A stretch of DNA of 64,000 nucleotides from Parapedobacter pyrenivorans (GCF_014636865.1 NZ_BMER01000001.1:2716718-2780717); one strand, 5' to 3'; positions 8,700 to 17,666 are shown, numbered from the stretch's first letter. Notes: generated from the letters alone by a model not told the origin. Numbers and translations: made by a program.

Positions 8700-10391
8700 A
8701 TGATGACCATGTTAGAAGACCAGCTATTCAAACGAATTATTCCCATGCTAAGCCTGCTAATGGCTGCGTTGACGTTACACGCCATCCAACCCGATAAGGT
8801 CACTGTTGAGCAGCAGCAATATCAGTTACCGGTTTTAGTACAAAAAAAGCATAACCCCGTATTGCGGCTGAAAGTAACCGTGCCTGAGGGTGAGCATCCA
8901 GTGGTATTGCAATCCTTGATTGTGGACTTGGAAGGTACAACTGACATAAGCGATATCGATGCAATTGACATCTTTTATTTAGGAAGTGATTCTGTATTCA
9001 ATGGACTATCAGGTGCCAAAACGGTGTCGTTCGGTACCACAAACAAGGTCCGTTTGACAACAACCATAAAAGGAGAAAAGGCGTTGGCGCCAGGCGACCA
9101 TTTTCTTTGGGTATGTTATACCCTCAAAGACGATGCGGCTATCCTTGGCAGGATTGGAAGCGCTTGTAAAAGTATGTCATTTAGCTATGCAGCAGTTGCA
9201 CCAGTTCGTAGGGGTAACCCCGTAAAGCAGCGTATCGGCATGGCATTGAGGCAACATGGACAAGACGGGGTGCATACCTCTCGGATACCGGGGTTGGCCA
9301 CCACGAATAAGGGTACATTGCTCGCAATCTTCGATGCACGTTATGAAAGCGCTCGTGACCTGCAAGGGCATATGGATATCGGTTTGCACCGCAGTACGGA
9401 TGGCGGGCAGACATGGGAGCCGCTGCAGATCGCGATGGATATGGGTGAGTGGGGTGGCCTGCCGCAGAAATTCAACGGCGTGTCCGATGCCTGTATATTG
9501 GTAGACCGAAATTCCGGTGCCATTTATATTGCTGGTTTATGGATGTATGGTGTAATCGATGACAGCGGTAAATGGGTGGAAGGTTTGGCGGATACGAGCA
9601 CTGTATGGAACCATCAATGGCGCAACAAAGGATCGCAGCCCGGTTTCGGTGTAAAACAAACTTCTCAGTTTCTGGTGGTGAAAAGCACCGATGACGGCAA
9701 AACTTGGGGAGAACCGATAAACCTGACAGCGCGGTGCAAAAATGAGGAATGGTGGCTTTGGGCCCCGGCGCCAGGAAATGGAATTACCATGGAAGATGGT
9801 ACGCTGGTTTTTCCCACGCAGGGGCGCGATGCATCGGGTAAGCCGTTTTCCAACATTACCTATAGCAGCGATGGAGGCGAGACTTGGAAGACCAGTAATC
9901 CCGCATTGGACGTGCCCGGTGGAACCACGGAGTGTGCGGTGGTGCAGCTTGCTGACGGCGCATTGATGCTGAACATGCGGGCAAATAGCAACCGGGGTAA
10001 CGAAGGAGTTGATAATGGACGTGCAATTGCCATCACCAGCGATATGGGTGCCACCTGGCAAGAACACCCTACGTCTTTTCGGGCGTTGCCGGAACCGACG
10101 TGTATGGCGAGTCTATATATCCACGGGGATATGGCCGACGGTGCAGGTAATCGGGCCATGTTTTTCCTAAACCCCAATTCGAAAACGGCACGCGATCACA
10201 TCACGTTGAAGGTAAGCCTTGATGAAGGCAATAGCTGGCCAGCGGAACACTGGCTTTTACTGGACGAATGGAGGGGTAGGGGGTATTCGTGTATAACCAG
10301 TGTAGACAGTGAACACATCGGCGTGCTGTACGAGAGCAGTCAGGCAGATATGGTTTTTCAGAAAATCAGTATCGAAGAATTAATGCAATGA
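8700..10391 (+). CDS. Exo-alpha-sialidase with N-terminal beta-sandwich domain (GH33)
   Basis: A 563-residue sialidase. After a signal peptide (about residues 1-28) comes a domain of about 135 residues, resembling the N-terminal carbohydrate-binding-like domain of Bacteroides sialidases. The catalytic propeller follows, with the RIP motif at R195 (HTSRIPGLA). Asp boxes STDGGQTW, STDDGKTW and SSDGGETW are visible. GTTECAVVQL..MLNMRANS supplies the catalytic Glu and a triad Arg, and the YSCITSV..IGVLYESS end is typical of bacterial neuraminidases. It is distinct from the sialidase at 5990. Its stop overlaps the next start by four bases (ATGA), implying translational coupling to the O-acetylesterase. 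Confidence 0.94.
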   Translation: MMTMLEDQLFKRIIPMLSLLMAALTLHAIQPDKVTVEQQQYQLPVLVQKKHNPVLRLKVTVPEGEHPVVLQSLIVDLEGTTDISDIDAIDIFYLGSDSVFNGLSGAKTVSFGTTNKVRLTTTIKGEKALAPGDHFLWVCYTLKDDAAILGRIGSACKSMSFSYAAVAPVRRGNPVKQRIGMALRQHGQDGVHTSRIPGLATTNKGTLLAIFDARYESARDLQGHMDIGLHRSTDGGQTWEPLQIAMDMGEWGGLPQKFNGVSDACILVDRNSGAIYIAGLWMYGVIDDSGKWVEGLADTSTVWNHQWRNKGSQPGFGVKQTSQFLVVKSTDDGKTWGEPINLTARCKNEEWWLWAPAPGNGITMEDGTLVFPTQGRDASGKPFSNITYSSDGGETWKTSNPALDVPGGTTECAVVQLADGALMLNMRANSNRGNEGVDNGRAIAITSDMGATWQEHPTSFRALPEPTCMASLYIHGDMADGAGNRAMFFLNPNSKTARDHITLKVSLDEGNSWPAEHWLLLDEWRGRGYSCITSVDSEHIGVLYESSQADMVFQKISIEELMQ

Positions 10392-11803
10392 AAGGTTGTA
10401 AGCTGTTCATAATCTTTAGAGAAGCCATCTTCCTCTTATTGGCCAATCTATTTTTCGGCGAAACCTATGCCGATATCACGTTGCCCACATTATTCAGCGA
10501 CGGGATGGTATTGCAGCAACAAGCAAATGTGCCGATTTGGGGAACTTCAGACGGCACAGCCGTAAGTGTGACTACCTCCTGGAACGGAAAAAAATATCAT
10601 GCCGAAGTGGATGATGAGGGTGCTTGGCGATTAATGGTCAAAACACCGAAAGCCGGAGGGCCTTATGAAATTTGTTTGAATGACGGGAACGAAAAGATAT
10701 TGAAGAATATATTGATCGGGGAGGTGTGGATCGCTTCCGGCCAGTCTAATATGGGAATGCGGGTTGGGAATTCACCCAAAGACACGGTTTTGCATGCAAG
10801 CGAACTTATTGCAGAGGCCGGCAATCCGCTCATCCGCCTTTTTCGGGTGCCGGTAAAGCAATCGACTCAGCCCTTAGACGACTGCGACGCGGCATGGATG
10901 GCGCCTGATTCTGCAGCAGTATCGGCATTCAGTGCGGTTGCCTACCAATTTGCGCTTCGTTTGCAACACGAGCTTAAGGTGCCCATTGGTATCGTGCAGG
11001 CTGCCTATGGTGGCACCCAGGTGCAAGCATGGATGGACTCAACCACCCTGAATACCTTTCCGGAATTGGCTGGCAGGCCGGCGCCGGAAAAGATTAGCAA
11101 AAATACACCCACCGTATTATTCAATGCGATGATCCATCCCATTTTGGGGTATGGTATCAAAGGTGCTATCTGGTACCAAGGAGAAGGAAACCGCGCTACA
11201 GCCGATCGCTATACAGACTGGTTTGCGGGGATGGTGCGGGGCTGGCGGCAACGATGGGGACAGGATGATTTCCCTTTTTATTATGTACAGATTGCGCCAT
11301 TTAAATACGACGGGAAACACGAGTCCGCATACCTCCGTGAATCCCAACTGGATGCGGCCGATCGGATTCCCAATGCCGGGATGACTGTAACCATAGATGT
11401 TGGCTCCGAAAGCACCATCCATCCACCGGATAAAACAACCGTTGCCAACAGGCTTTCAAATGTTGCTTTGGCTGAAACTTACGGCAGGGAACGGGGGGAG
11501 GTTTATGGTCCGAAGCTAAAGCGTACAAAAATGAGTGGAACGGTTGTTCGCCTGTATTTTGACCATGTAGCCGATGGACTGGTCGATTCCGGACGGGGCT
11601 TACAATGCTTTGAAATTGCGGGTGAAAATCAGGTTTTTTATCCGGCTGAAGCTCGTATCGCTTCGAAAGACGAAATTGTGGTTACCTGTCCGCAGGTCGT
11701 CAAACCCGTAAGCGTCCGCTATGCATTTAAAGATTGGGTAGTCGGCGATTTATATAACTCTGCGGGATTGCCCGCGTCATCGTTTAGGACCGATGATTGG
11801 TAA
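10388..11803 (+). CDS. Sialate O-acetylesterase (SGNH-type)
   Basis: A 471-residue secreted esterase that removes O-acetyl groups from sialic acids, making them accessible to sialidases and the lyase. It has a signal peptide (residues 1-28) and a beta-sandwich lead-in (TLFSDGMVLQQQANVPIWG, usual for this family). Block I is GQSNM with nucleophile S120. AAYGGTQVQAWMD and IWYQGEGN follow. The catalytic His is in the STIHPPDK segment near residue 345. The Asp that often precedes this His is replaced by Thr here, so the site may work as a Ser-His dyad. Translation is coupled to the upstream sialidase by a 4-base overlap. Confidence 0.92.
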   Translation: MKGCKLFIIFREAIFLLLANLFFGETYADITLPTLFSDGMVLQQQANVPIWGTSDGTAVSVTTSWNGKKYHAEVDDEGAWRLMVKTPKAGGPYEICLNDGNEKILKNILIGEVWIASGQSNMGMRVGNSPKDTVLHASELIAEAGNPLIRLFRVPVKQSTQPLDDCDAAWMAPDSAAVSAFSAVAYQFALRLQHELKVPIGIVQAAYGGTQVQAWMDSTTLNTFPELAGRPAPEKISKNTPTVLFNAMIHPILGYGIKGAIWYQGEGNRATADRYTDWFAGMVRGWRQRWGQDDFPFYYVQIAPFKYDGKHESAYLRESQLDAADRIPNAGMTVTIDVGSESTIHPPDKTTVANRLSNVALAETYGRERGEVYGPKLKRTKMSGTVVRLYFDHVADGLVDSGRGLQCFEIAGENQVFYPAEARIASKDEIVVTCPQVVKPVSVRYAFKDWVVGDLYNSAGLPASSFRTDDW

Positions 11804-11828
11804 CGATAATAATTAAATTCATAAAAAT

Positions 11829-12761
11829 ATGGTAAAAATAAATGGGCTTATAGCAGCTACATTTGCGACATTTCATGCAGACGGCTCGCTCAACCTTGGT
11901 GGTATTCCCCCCTTGGTTGAAAAGTTGATAGAAGATGGTTTAAAAGGGGTATTTATCTGTGGAACAAACGGCGAGGGGCCAAACCTGACGGTAGAGGAGC
12001 GTATGGCAGTGGCAGAGGCGTATGTTGCAACGGCAAAAGGTAGGTTGTTTGTATTCGTTCATGTCGGGCATACATCCATTGCGGAGTGCCGTAAGCTGGC
12101 GGCCCACGCGGAGAAAATCGGAGCAGATGCGATATCGGCAGTAGCCGCGTTTTATTTCAAGCCCACTAACGTGGCAAACTTAGTGGATAGCATGGTGCAA
12201 ATAGCCACCGCGGCCCCAAAAACACCATTTTACTATTATCACATCCCTGCATTAACCGGCGTCGGAATGGATATGGTAGAATTTCTCCGTATCGGTGAAG
12301 AAAAAATAGCGAATTTGGCGGGTATCAAATATACGGCGGCCACCATCCATGAATATCAAGCGTGCTTGAATTTTAAAGGTGGTAAATTTGATGTGTTGTT
12401 TGGTTATGACGAATTGCTGCTGCCCGCGTTGGCCGTAGGTGCCAAAGGTGCAGTGGGGAGTACCTATAATTTTGCCGCTCCATTATATTTGCGTGTCATG
12501 GAACTTTTTGAGGCTGGACATCTGCATGAAGCACAGCAATTGCAACTGCTGCTCGTCAGTATGATCCGCGAGATGGTTAAGTTTTCGCCGATTCCCGCAC
12601 AGAAGGCAATCATGGAAATGATTGGGATGGACCTGGGCCCCTCACGCTTACCGTTGATGTCGTTATCACAACATGATAAAGAACTATTGCAAACGCGGCT
12701 GGAAGCTATTGGGTTTTTTGATACCCTTAAGCAGATTAAGCCGGTGAACGATCGTGTATGA
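11829..12761 (+). CDS. nanA: N-acetylneuraminate lyase
   Basis: A 310-residue cytoplasmic class I aldolase of the DHDPS/NAL family. It cleaves Neu5Ac to ManNAc and pyruvate. The GTNGEG phosphate/carboxylate loop is near residue 41. The catalytic tyrosine lies in the NAL-type YYYHIPALTG motif, and the Schiff-base lysine is K167 in AGIKYT. The YHIP and GIKYT signatures separate it from true dihydrodipicolinate synthases, which usually have YNxP. There is no signal peptide. It lies in the sialic-acid operon, 25 bases after the esterase, and its end overlaps the start of the mutarotase gene by 8 bases. Confidence 0.94.
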   Translation: MVKINGLIAATFATFHADGSLNLGGIPPLVEKLIEDGLKGVFICGTNGEGPNLTVEERMAVAEAYVATAKGRLFVFVHVGHTSIAECRKLAAHAEKIGADAISAVAAFYFKPTNVANLVDSMVQIATAAPKTPFYYYHIPALTGVGMDMVEFLRIGEEKIANLAGIKYTAATIHEYQACLNFKGGKFDVLFGYDELLLPALAVGAKGAVGSTYNFAAPLYLRVMELFEAGHLHEAQQLQLLLVSMIREMVKFSPIPAQKAIMEMIGMDLGPSRLPLMSLSQHDKELLQTRLEAIGFFDTLKQIKPVNDRV

Positions 12762-13908
12762 ATCATGTATTGCACAAAAAAATAGCCGGATATTTGTGAT
12801 GGCGTTGACGATAGGACAGGGTTGCCAACCCTCAGAACTGGTGCATACCACTTGGGAACAAGCCATGCAAGTGCCGGATTCCGTTGGATTTGCAGGTGCC
12901 TACGCCGGGGTCAGCAACGGACACCTACTCGTAGCCGGCGGTGCGAACTTCCCGGCAGGGACCCGACCTTGGTCGGGTGGTGTAAAAAAATGGAATGATA
13001 AGGTATTTGTGTTGGCTGAGCAGGATGGGGGGTGGAAGGAAGTTGGCCGCTTACCCCGTCCAATGGGATATGGCGTATCGCTGACGTGGCAGGATCAGGT
13101 AATTATTTTAGGAGGCGCCGATCAGTCAATCCACTATCAGGATGCCTATTTACTGCGTTTTGAAGAAGGAAAATTGATCACCGATCGGCTGCCCGATTTG
13201 CCGGCACCAAATGCCAATGCCTGTGGGGCCTTGGTAGATGGTGTAATTTATGTCGCCGGTGGGCTTGCCCACCCGGCTGATACGACCGCTACGCATTCTT
13301 TTTGGTCGCTGGATCTGAAAATTCCCCACACGGAAAGAAAATGGGAAATACTGCAGGGATGGCCTGGTTTATCCCGGATGTTAGGTGTTGCAGGCGTCAT
13401 TGGTGATGCATTTTACCTGATGAGCGGGGTTGCATTGCGGGTACCGGAGGGCGATTCGCTGGCCCGCCGTACCTATTTGACCGACGCTTATCGCTACGCG
13501 ACCGGAAGTGGTTGGCAGCGTATCGCGGACTTGCCGCATGCCGTGGCAGCCGCGCCGACCCCCGCTTATCCTACGGATACAGGTAGGCTACTGGTGTTCG
13601 GCGGTGACGACGGAATCCTTGGCGATCAAGCGGTAGCACTTCGCGACCGCCATCCCGGATTCCGGCACGACATACTGTCGTATGACGCCGGTTCAGATTC
13701 ATGGAACGAGGTAGGGGAAGTATTAACTGATAGACAAGCCGATCCAGAGAACAACCCCAATGCCAGTACCTGGGCTCCAGTGACGACGCCGTTGGTGGTT
13801 TGGAAGGGTCAAGTGGTTCTTCCGATGGGGGAGGTGCGCCCTGGTGTTCGGACGAACCGGGTCCTTATAGGCATAGTAGAAGTTGAATCAATGCCTTTAA
13901 CATCGTAG
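12754..13908 (+). CDS. nanM: Cyclically permuted N-acetylneuraminate mutarotase (NanM-like Kelch protein)
   Basis: A 384-residue Kelch beta-propeller that should speed interconversion of alpha- and beta-Neu5Ac in the periplasm. The N-terminal block (VGFAGAYAGVSNGHLLVAGGANFPAG, then MGYGVSLTW..VIILGGAD) corresponds to the C-terminal part of E. coli NanM/YjhT, while the C-terminal half corresponds to its beginning. The protein is therefore a circular permutant of the classical enzyme. Start at 12754 overlaps nanA by 8 bases. The first residues include a short hydrophobic stretch ending LTIGQGC, which could be a lipobox, so it may be a lipoprotein. An ATG at 12799 is an alternative start but would remove that signal. 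A second copy of this domain is fused to the transporter at 14896. Confidence 0.88.
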   Translation: MYESCIAQKNSRIFVMALTIGQGCQPSELVHTTWEQAMQVPDSVGFAGAYAGVSNGHLLVAGGANFPAGTRPWSGGVKKWNDKVFVLAEQDGGWKEVGRLPRPMGYGVSLTWQDQVIILGGADQSIHYQDAYLLRFEEGKLITDRLPDLPAPNANACGALVDGVIYVAGGLAHPADTTATHSFWSLDLKIPHTERKWEILQGWPGLSRMLGVAGVIGDAFYLMSGVALRVPEGDSLARRTYLTDAYRYATGSGWQRIADLPHAVAAAPTPAYPTDTGRLLVFGGDDGILGDQAVALRDRHPGFRHDILSYDAGSDSWNEVGEVLTDRQADPENNPNASTWAPVTTPLVVWKGQVVLPMGEVRPGVRTNRVLIGIVEVESMPLTS

Positions 13909-13912
13909 CTAA

Positions 13913-14848
13913 ATGGCACCTCTTACCATGGATAAGTTAAAAGGCAACTGGGCAACCCTATTGCTGTCGCTCACCCCTTCAGCAGCGATTGACTGGGACC
14001 TGTTGGCCCATGAAGTCGACTACCTGATCGGAGCCGGGGTGGATGGTATCTACTCAAACGGTACGGCTGGCGAATTTTATAACCTCGAGGAAGAAGAAAT
14101 ACGCAGGGTCAATGAAATACTGGCTCAGAAATGCCAGGTAGTCGGCATGCCCTACCAGATCGGGGCCAGCGACACCAATCCCACGGTTTCGCTCAGGCGC
14201 ATCGAGAACCTGAAACACCTGCTTCCGTCGGCCTTCCAGGTGATCCTACCCGACTGGGTGGCTCCTACCGCCGACGAACAGGTCGCATTCTTAACGCGAA
14301 TCGCTGAGCAAGCCGCACCTGCCCCGTTGGTGCTCTATAACCCCCCGCACGCCAAGCGATTGCTAACGCCGCCAGCGCTTGATCGCTTGGCTGATTTGGT
14401 TCCGGCATTAATCGGGATCAAGGTAGCCGGTGGCGATCGGTCATGGTACGTAGCGATGAAACCCCTGGCCGATAAACTGGCGATTTTTGTTCCCGGCCAT
14501 CACCTGGCTACCGGTATGGCTGCGGGGGTCGCCGCGGGCGCTTATTCGAACGTAGCCTGCTTGAGTCCGTTGGGTGCACAACGTTGGTATACGATGATGT
14601 TGTCGGATATGAACGAGGCATTGGCGATTGAGCAGCTGTTGTTGGGTTTTTTCAACAAAGCTATCGATCCGCTGAAAGAGGCCGGATATTCGAACCCGGC
14701 TTTGGATAAGTTTTTGGCTGCTGTTGGCGGTTGGTGCCCCATTAGTACCATGGTCAGGTGGCCCTACAGCTCCGTTCCGGAGGCGGCCCTAAGCCAGGCC
14801 CGAAAGGATGCCAGGAAGATGCTGCCAAGTTTTTTTTTCGAGCATTGA
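13913..14848 (+). CDS. DHDPS/NAL-family aldolase, second paralogue in the sialic-acid operon
   Basis: A 311-residue cytoplasmic TIM-barrel lyase. Family marks are GTAGEF near residue 50, LYNPPH containing the catalytic Tyr, and Schiff-base lysine K170 in IGIKVAGGD. It differs from the nanA product two genes upstream in the tyrosine motif (YNPP instead of YHIP) and in the loop (GTAGE instead of GTNGE). It therefore need not act on Neu5Ac. Possible roles are lysis of another nonulosonic acid or a modified sialic acid, or a related keto-acid aldol. It is four bases after nanM and clearly in the operon. The substrate cannot be assigned from sequence. Confidence 0.85.
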   Translation: MAPLTMDKLKGNWATLLLSLTPSAAIDWDLLAHEVDYLIGAGVDGIYSNGTAGEFYNLEEEEIRRVNEILAQKCQVVGMPYQIGASDTNPTVSLRRIENLKHLLPSAFQVILPDWVAPTADEQVAFLTRIAEQAAPAPLVLYNPPHAKRLLTPPALDRLADLVPALIGIKVAGGDRSWYVAMKPLADKLAIFVPGHHLATGMAAGVAAGAYSNVACLSPLGAQRWYTMMLSDMNEALAIEQLLLGFFNKAIDPLKEAGYSNPALDKFLAAVGGWCPISTMVRWPYSSVPEAALSQARKDARKMLPSFFFEH

Positions 14849-14895
14849 CCTTGCGAACAGAGACCGATGGAGGGGAGGAATTGAAAATAAAATGA

Positions 14896-17499
14896 ATGAT
14901 GATAAAGAGATACGATAAGAGCATAGGTAGGTTTCTTGGCAGATGGGCGCAGGTCGTCGGCGTGATCGCGGTGATGGTTACAGGGCTGCAGGTCAGCCGC
15001 GCGGCCCATGACCATCCGCAATACCTCCAATGGCAGCAGCTTCCGGCACTGCCGGATAAGGTAGGGTTTGCTGGCTCGTTCGCCGGGGTGTCTAATGGCG
15101 CCCTACTGGTTGGTGGGGGTGCCAATTTCCCCGCGGGCCAAACGCCTTGGAACGGCGGGGCGAAACGGTGGTACGCGGACCTTTTTGCACTCGAACAGCC
15201 TGATGGGGAGTGGAAGCGCGTGGGACAGCTACCCCGTAATCTGGGATATGGCGTATCGGCCTCCTGGCGCGACGGCATGGTATGCGTAGGGGGAAGCAAC
15301 GCCGAAGGACATTCGGCGGTCGCATTTATCGTTCGGTATCAGCAGGGGCAAATTGCCATTGAAGAGTTGCCTTCGTTACCGGAGCCCTTGGCCAATACCA
15401 GCGGTGCGCTGGTGGGCGATGTATTGTACATTGCCGGGGGGATACCTGCACCCGATGCGAAATCGGCCTCCAATGGGTGTTGGTCGATCGACTTAGCCGA
15501 ATCGCCCGATAACCGCCATTGGCGGCAGGAAGCGCCCATTCCCGGTCCGGGGCGTATGTTGAGCGTAGCCGGCGTGCAGAACGGTGCGTTCTATGTGTTC
15601 AGTGGGGTGGCACTGGAAGACGGACAGCGCAGTTACCTTACTGATGCTTACCGGCTGGACGGGTTGGAATGGACACGCCTGAGCGATCTACCTGCCCCGG
15701 TGGCAGCGGCGCCTACGCCGGCTTATGCGGCGGGACAGGCCACGTTGTTGGTGTTTGGGGGAGACGACGGCACTTTGGCGCCCGGGGCGGCTACCTTGCA
15801 ATCCCGCCATCCGGGGTTTTCGGATCAGGTGTGGAGCTATAACGTGGTTACCGATGTCTGGGCAGCGAGGGAATCCATGCCGGTGGACAAAAAGCCGGAT
15901 GCCATTGAAAACCCTAATGGAAGTACCTGGCCCGTTGTAACGACCACTTCGGCCAACTGGAATGGGTATTTCGTCATTCCAGGAGGGGAAGTACGGCCTG
16001 CCACGCGCACACCGCGGGTGCTTGCCATGCAGCCTGTGCAACAGAAAGGCGTATTTCTAGCACTTGATTGGCTAGTGGTGATTGCGTACTTCCTGCTGAC
16101 TATTGCCATTAGTGTTGTGGTGTCAAGGAAGATGAGTGGTACCACCTCAGAGTTTTTTCTGGGGGGAAGTAAGATTCCCTGGTGGGCGGCAGGCTTGAGT
16201 ATATTTGGAACAACCTTGAGTGCTCTTACCTTTATCGCAGTACCGGCAAAGGCATATGCAACAAACTGGACATACCTCGTAAACAATTTGATGATCGTAG
16301 TGGTGGCTCCGTTTATTGTATATCTGTATTTACCTTATTTCCGCAAGCTTAAAATTGTCAGTGTATATGAATACCTGGAGATCCGTTTTTCACGCTCGGT
16401 AAAGCTCCTGGCCAGTGCTGTGTTTCTCGTTTTCCAGATCAGCCGATTGGGTGTGGTCATATACCTGCCTGCGTTGGTAGTAAGTTCGCTGATGGGTGTT
16501 GATCTGGTGTATTGTATCGCGATTACAAGTTTAGTGACGACCGTCTATTGTTTTCTGGGAGGGATTGAAGCTGTAGTTTGGACGGACGTGATGCAAGTAA
16601 TTGTACTGCTTGGCGGGGCGATGGCCGCCTTGTTTTACGTTGCTTTTTCCCTAGATGGCGGGTTCATCCAACTTTTTAGTGAAGCATCGGAAGGTCATAA
16701 ACTGGTATTGGCAGACTTGGGGAATAGCATAGCTGAGCCTGTACTGTGGGTAATGATTGTTGGTGGTTTTTTCGGTCAGTTGGTTACTTACTCATCGGAC
16801 CAAGTCGTGGTGCAGCGTTACCTCACGACAGCTACTGAGCAAAAGGCCCGCAAATCTATATATACCAACGCATTGCTTACCATACCAGCTTCTATTATAT
16901 TCTTCGGGGTCGGTTCGGCACTATGGGTATATTTCAGACATAACCCCGGGGCAATCGACCCACATGGTCGGATTGACGACGTGTTTCCTTGGTTCATCGC
17001 GCACGAGCTACCATCCGGTGTTTCCGGACTCGTGATTGCTGGTGTTTTTGCCGCGACGATGTCTACAATTAGCTCAAGTATGAACTCGATGGCTACAGTC
17101 ATTACCACTGATTTTTACAAAATCTTGAAGCCGGGAGGGCAGGACAAGGAACAGTTTCGGTTTGCCAGATGGACAACTGTTGCACTTGGTATCATTGGTT
17201 GTGTCGTTTCAATTTATATAGCTTCACTAAATAATACATCGATATGGGATCAATATATCGCCATTATTGGACTGTTGGGTGGTTGTTTGGGCGGCATATT
17301 TATGGCTGGGATATTGACAAAGCATATACACGCCCGGGCAGTACTCTCCGGTTTTATCGCCAGTGTTACCTTGCTGTTTTTTATTAAACAGGTTACTTCC
17401 ATTCATTTATTGCTTTATGCTGCCGTTGGTGTATTAGGTTGTTTCGCGCTGAGTTGGCTCGCCAGCTTAATAATCCCCGATAAAGCGAAGTATAAGTAA
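14896..17499 (+). CDS. Fusion: permuted sialic-acid mutarotase + sodium/solute symporter
   Basis: An 867-residue two-part membrane protein. Residues about 18-35 form a signal/anchor helix. Residues about 38-375 form a cyclically permuted NanM-type Kelch propeller (VGFAGSFAGVSNGALLVGGGANFPAG, close to the protein at 12754). From about residue 385 a sodium:solute symporter (SSS) domain follows, with repeated hydrophobic helices and the typical SEFFLGGSKIPWWAAGLSIFGT entry and MSTISSSMNSMATV segment. SSS proteins usually have a periplasmic N-terminus, which would place the mutarotase outside the inner membrane at the transporter mouth. Expected function: convert alpha-Neu5Ac to the beta anomer and import it with Na+. 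It is the last gene of the operon, 47 bases after the aldolase. Confidence 0.9.
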   Translation: MMIKRYDKSIGRFLGRWAQVVGVIAVMVTGLQVSRAAHDHPQYLQWQQLPALPDKVGFAGSFAGVSNGALLVGGGANFPAGQTPWNGGAKRWYADLFALEQPDGEWKRVGQLPRNLGYGVSASWRDGMVCVGGSNAEGHSAVAFIVRYQQGQIAIEELPSLPEPLANTSGALVGDVLYIAGGIPAPDAKSASNGCWSIDLAESPDNRHWRQEAPIPGPGRMLSVAGVQNGAFYVFSGVALEDGQRSYLTDAYRLDGLEWTRLSDLPAPVAAAPTPAYAAGQATLLVFGGDDGTLAPGAATLQSRHPGFSDQVWSYNVVTDVWAARESMPVDKKPDAIENPNGSTWPVVTTTSANWNGYFVIPGGEVRPATRTPRVLAMQPVQQKGVFLALDWLVVIAYFLLTIAISVVVSRKMSGTTSEFFLGGSKIPWWAAGLSIFGTTLSALTFIAVPAKAYATNWTYLVNNLMIVVVAPFIVYLYLPYFRKLKIVSVYEYLEIRFSRSVKLLASAVFLVFQISRLGVVIYLPALVVSSLMGVDLVYCIAITSLVTTVYCFLGGIEAVVWTDVMQVIVLLGGAMAALFYVAFSLDGGFIQLFSEASEGHKLVLADLGNSIAEPVLWVMIVGGFFGQLVTYSSDQVVVQRYLTTATEQKARKSIYTNALLTIPASIIFFGVGSALWVYFRHNPGAIDPHGRIDDVFPWFIAHELPSGVSGLVIAGVFAATMSTISSSMNSMATVITTDFYKILKPGGQDKEQFRFARWTTVALGIIGCVVSIYIASLNNTSIWDQYIAIIGLLGGCLGGIFMAGILTKHIHARAVLSGFIASVTLLFFIKQVTSIHLLLYAAVGVLGCFALSWLASLIIPDKAKYK

Positions 17500-17666
17500 A
17501 ACCTCAGGCGGGGAAGGGAAACTAAAAAATAATGCCGATGATGACCGCTTGGTCAAATAACCCTTGGCGGAACATATCGGCGACTGGAATTTCGAAGCGA
17601 GACCTCGCCGTTTCAGCGAAGGCTCTCTCTTCTAAATAGCATTGCAGTAATTAAAATTACCTTGTA

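Noticed and set aside
17560-17640. Imperfect hairpin (GAGACCTCGC / GCGAAGGCTCTC) between the sialic-acid operon and panD
   Set aside because: The stem needs bulges and has no T run on either side. It is too weak to call a terminator.
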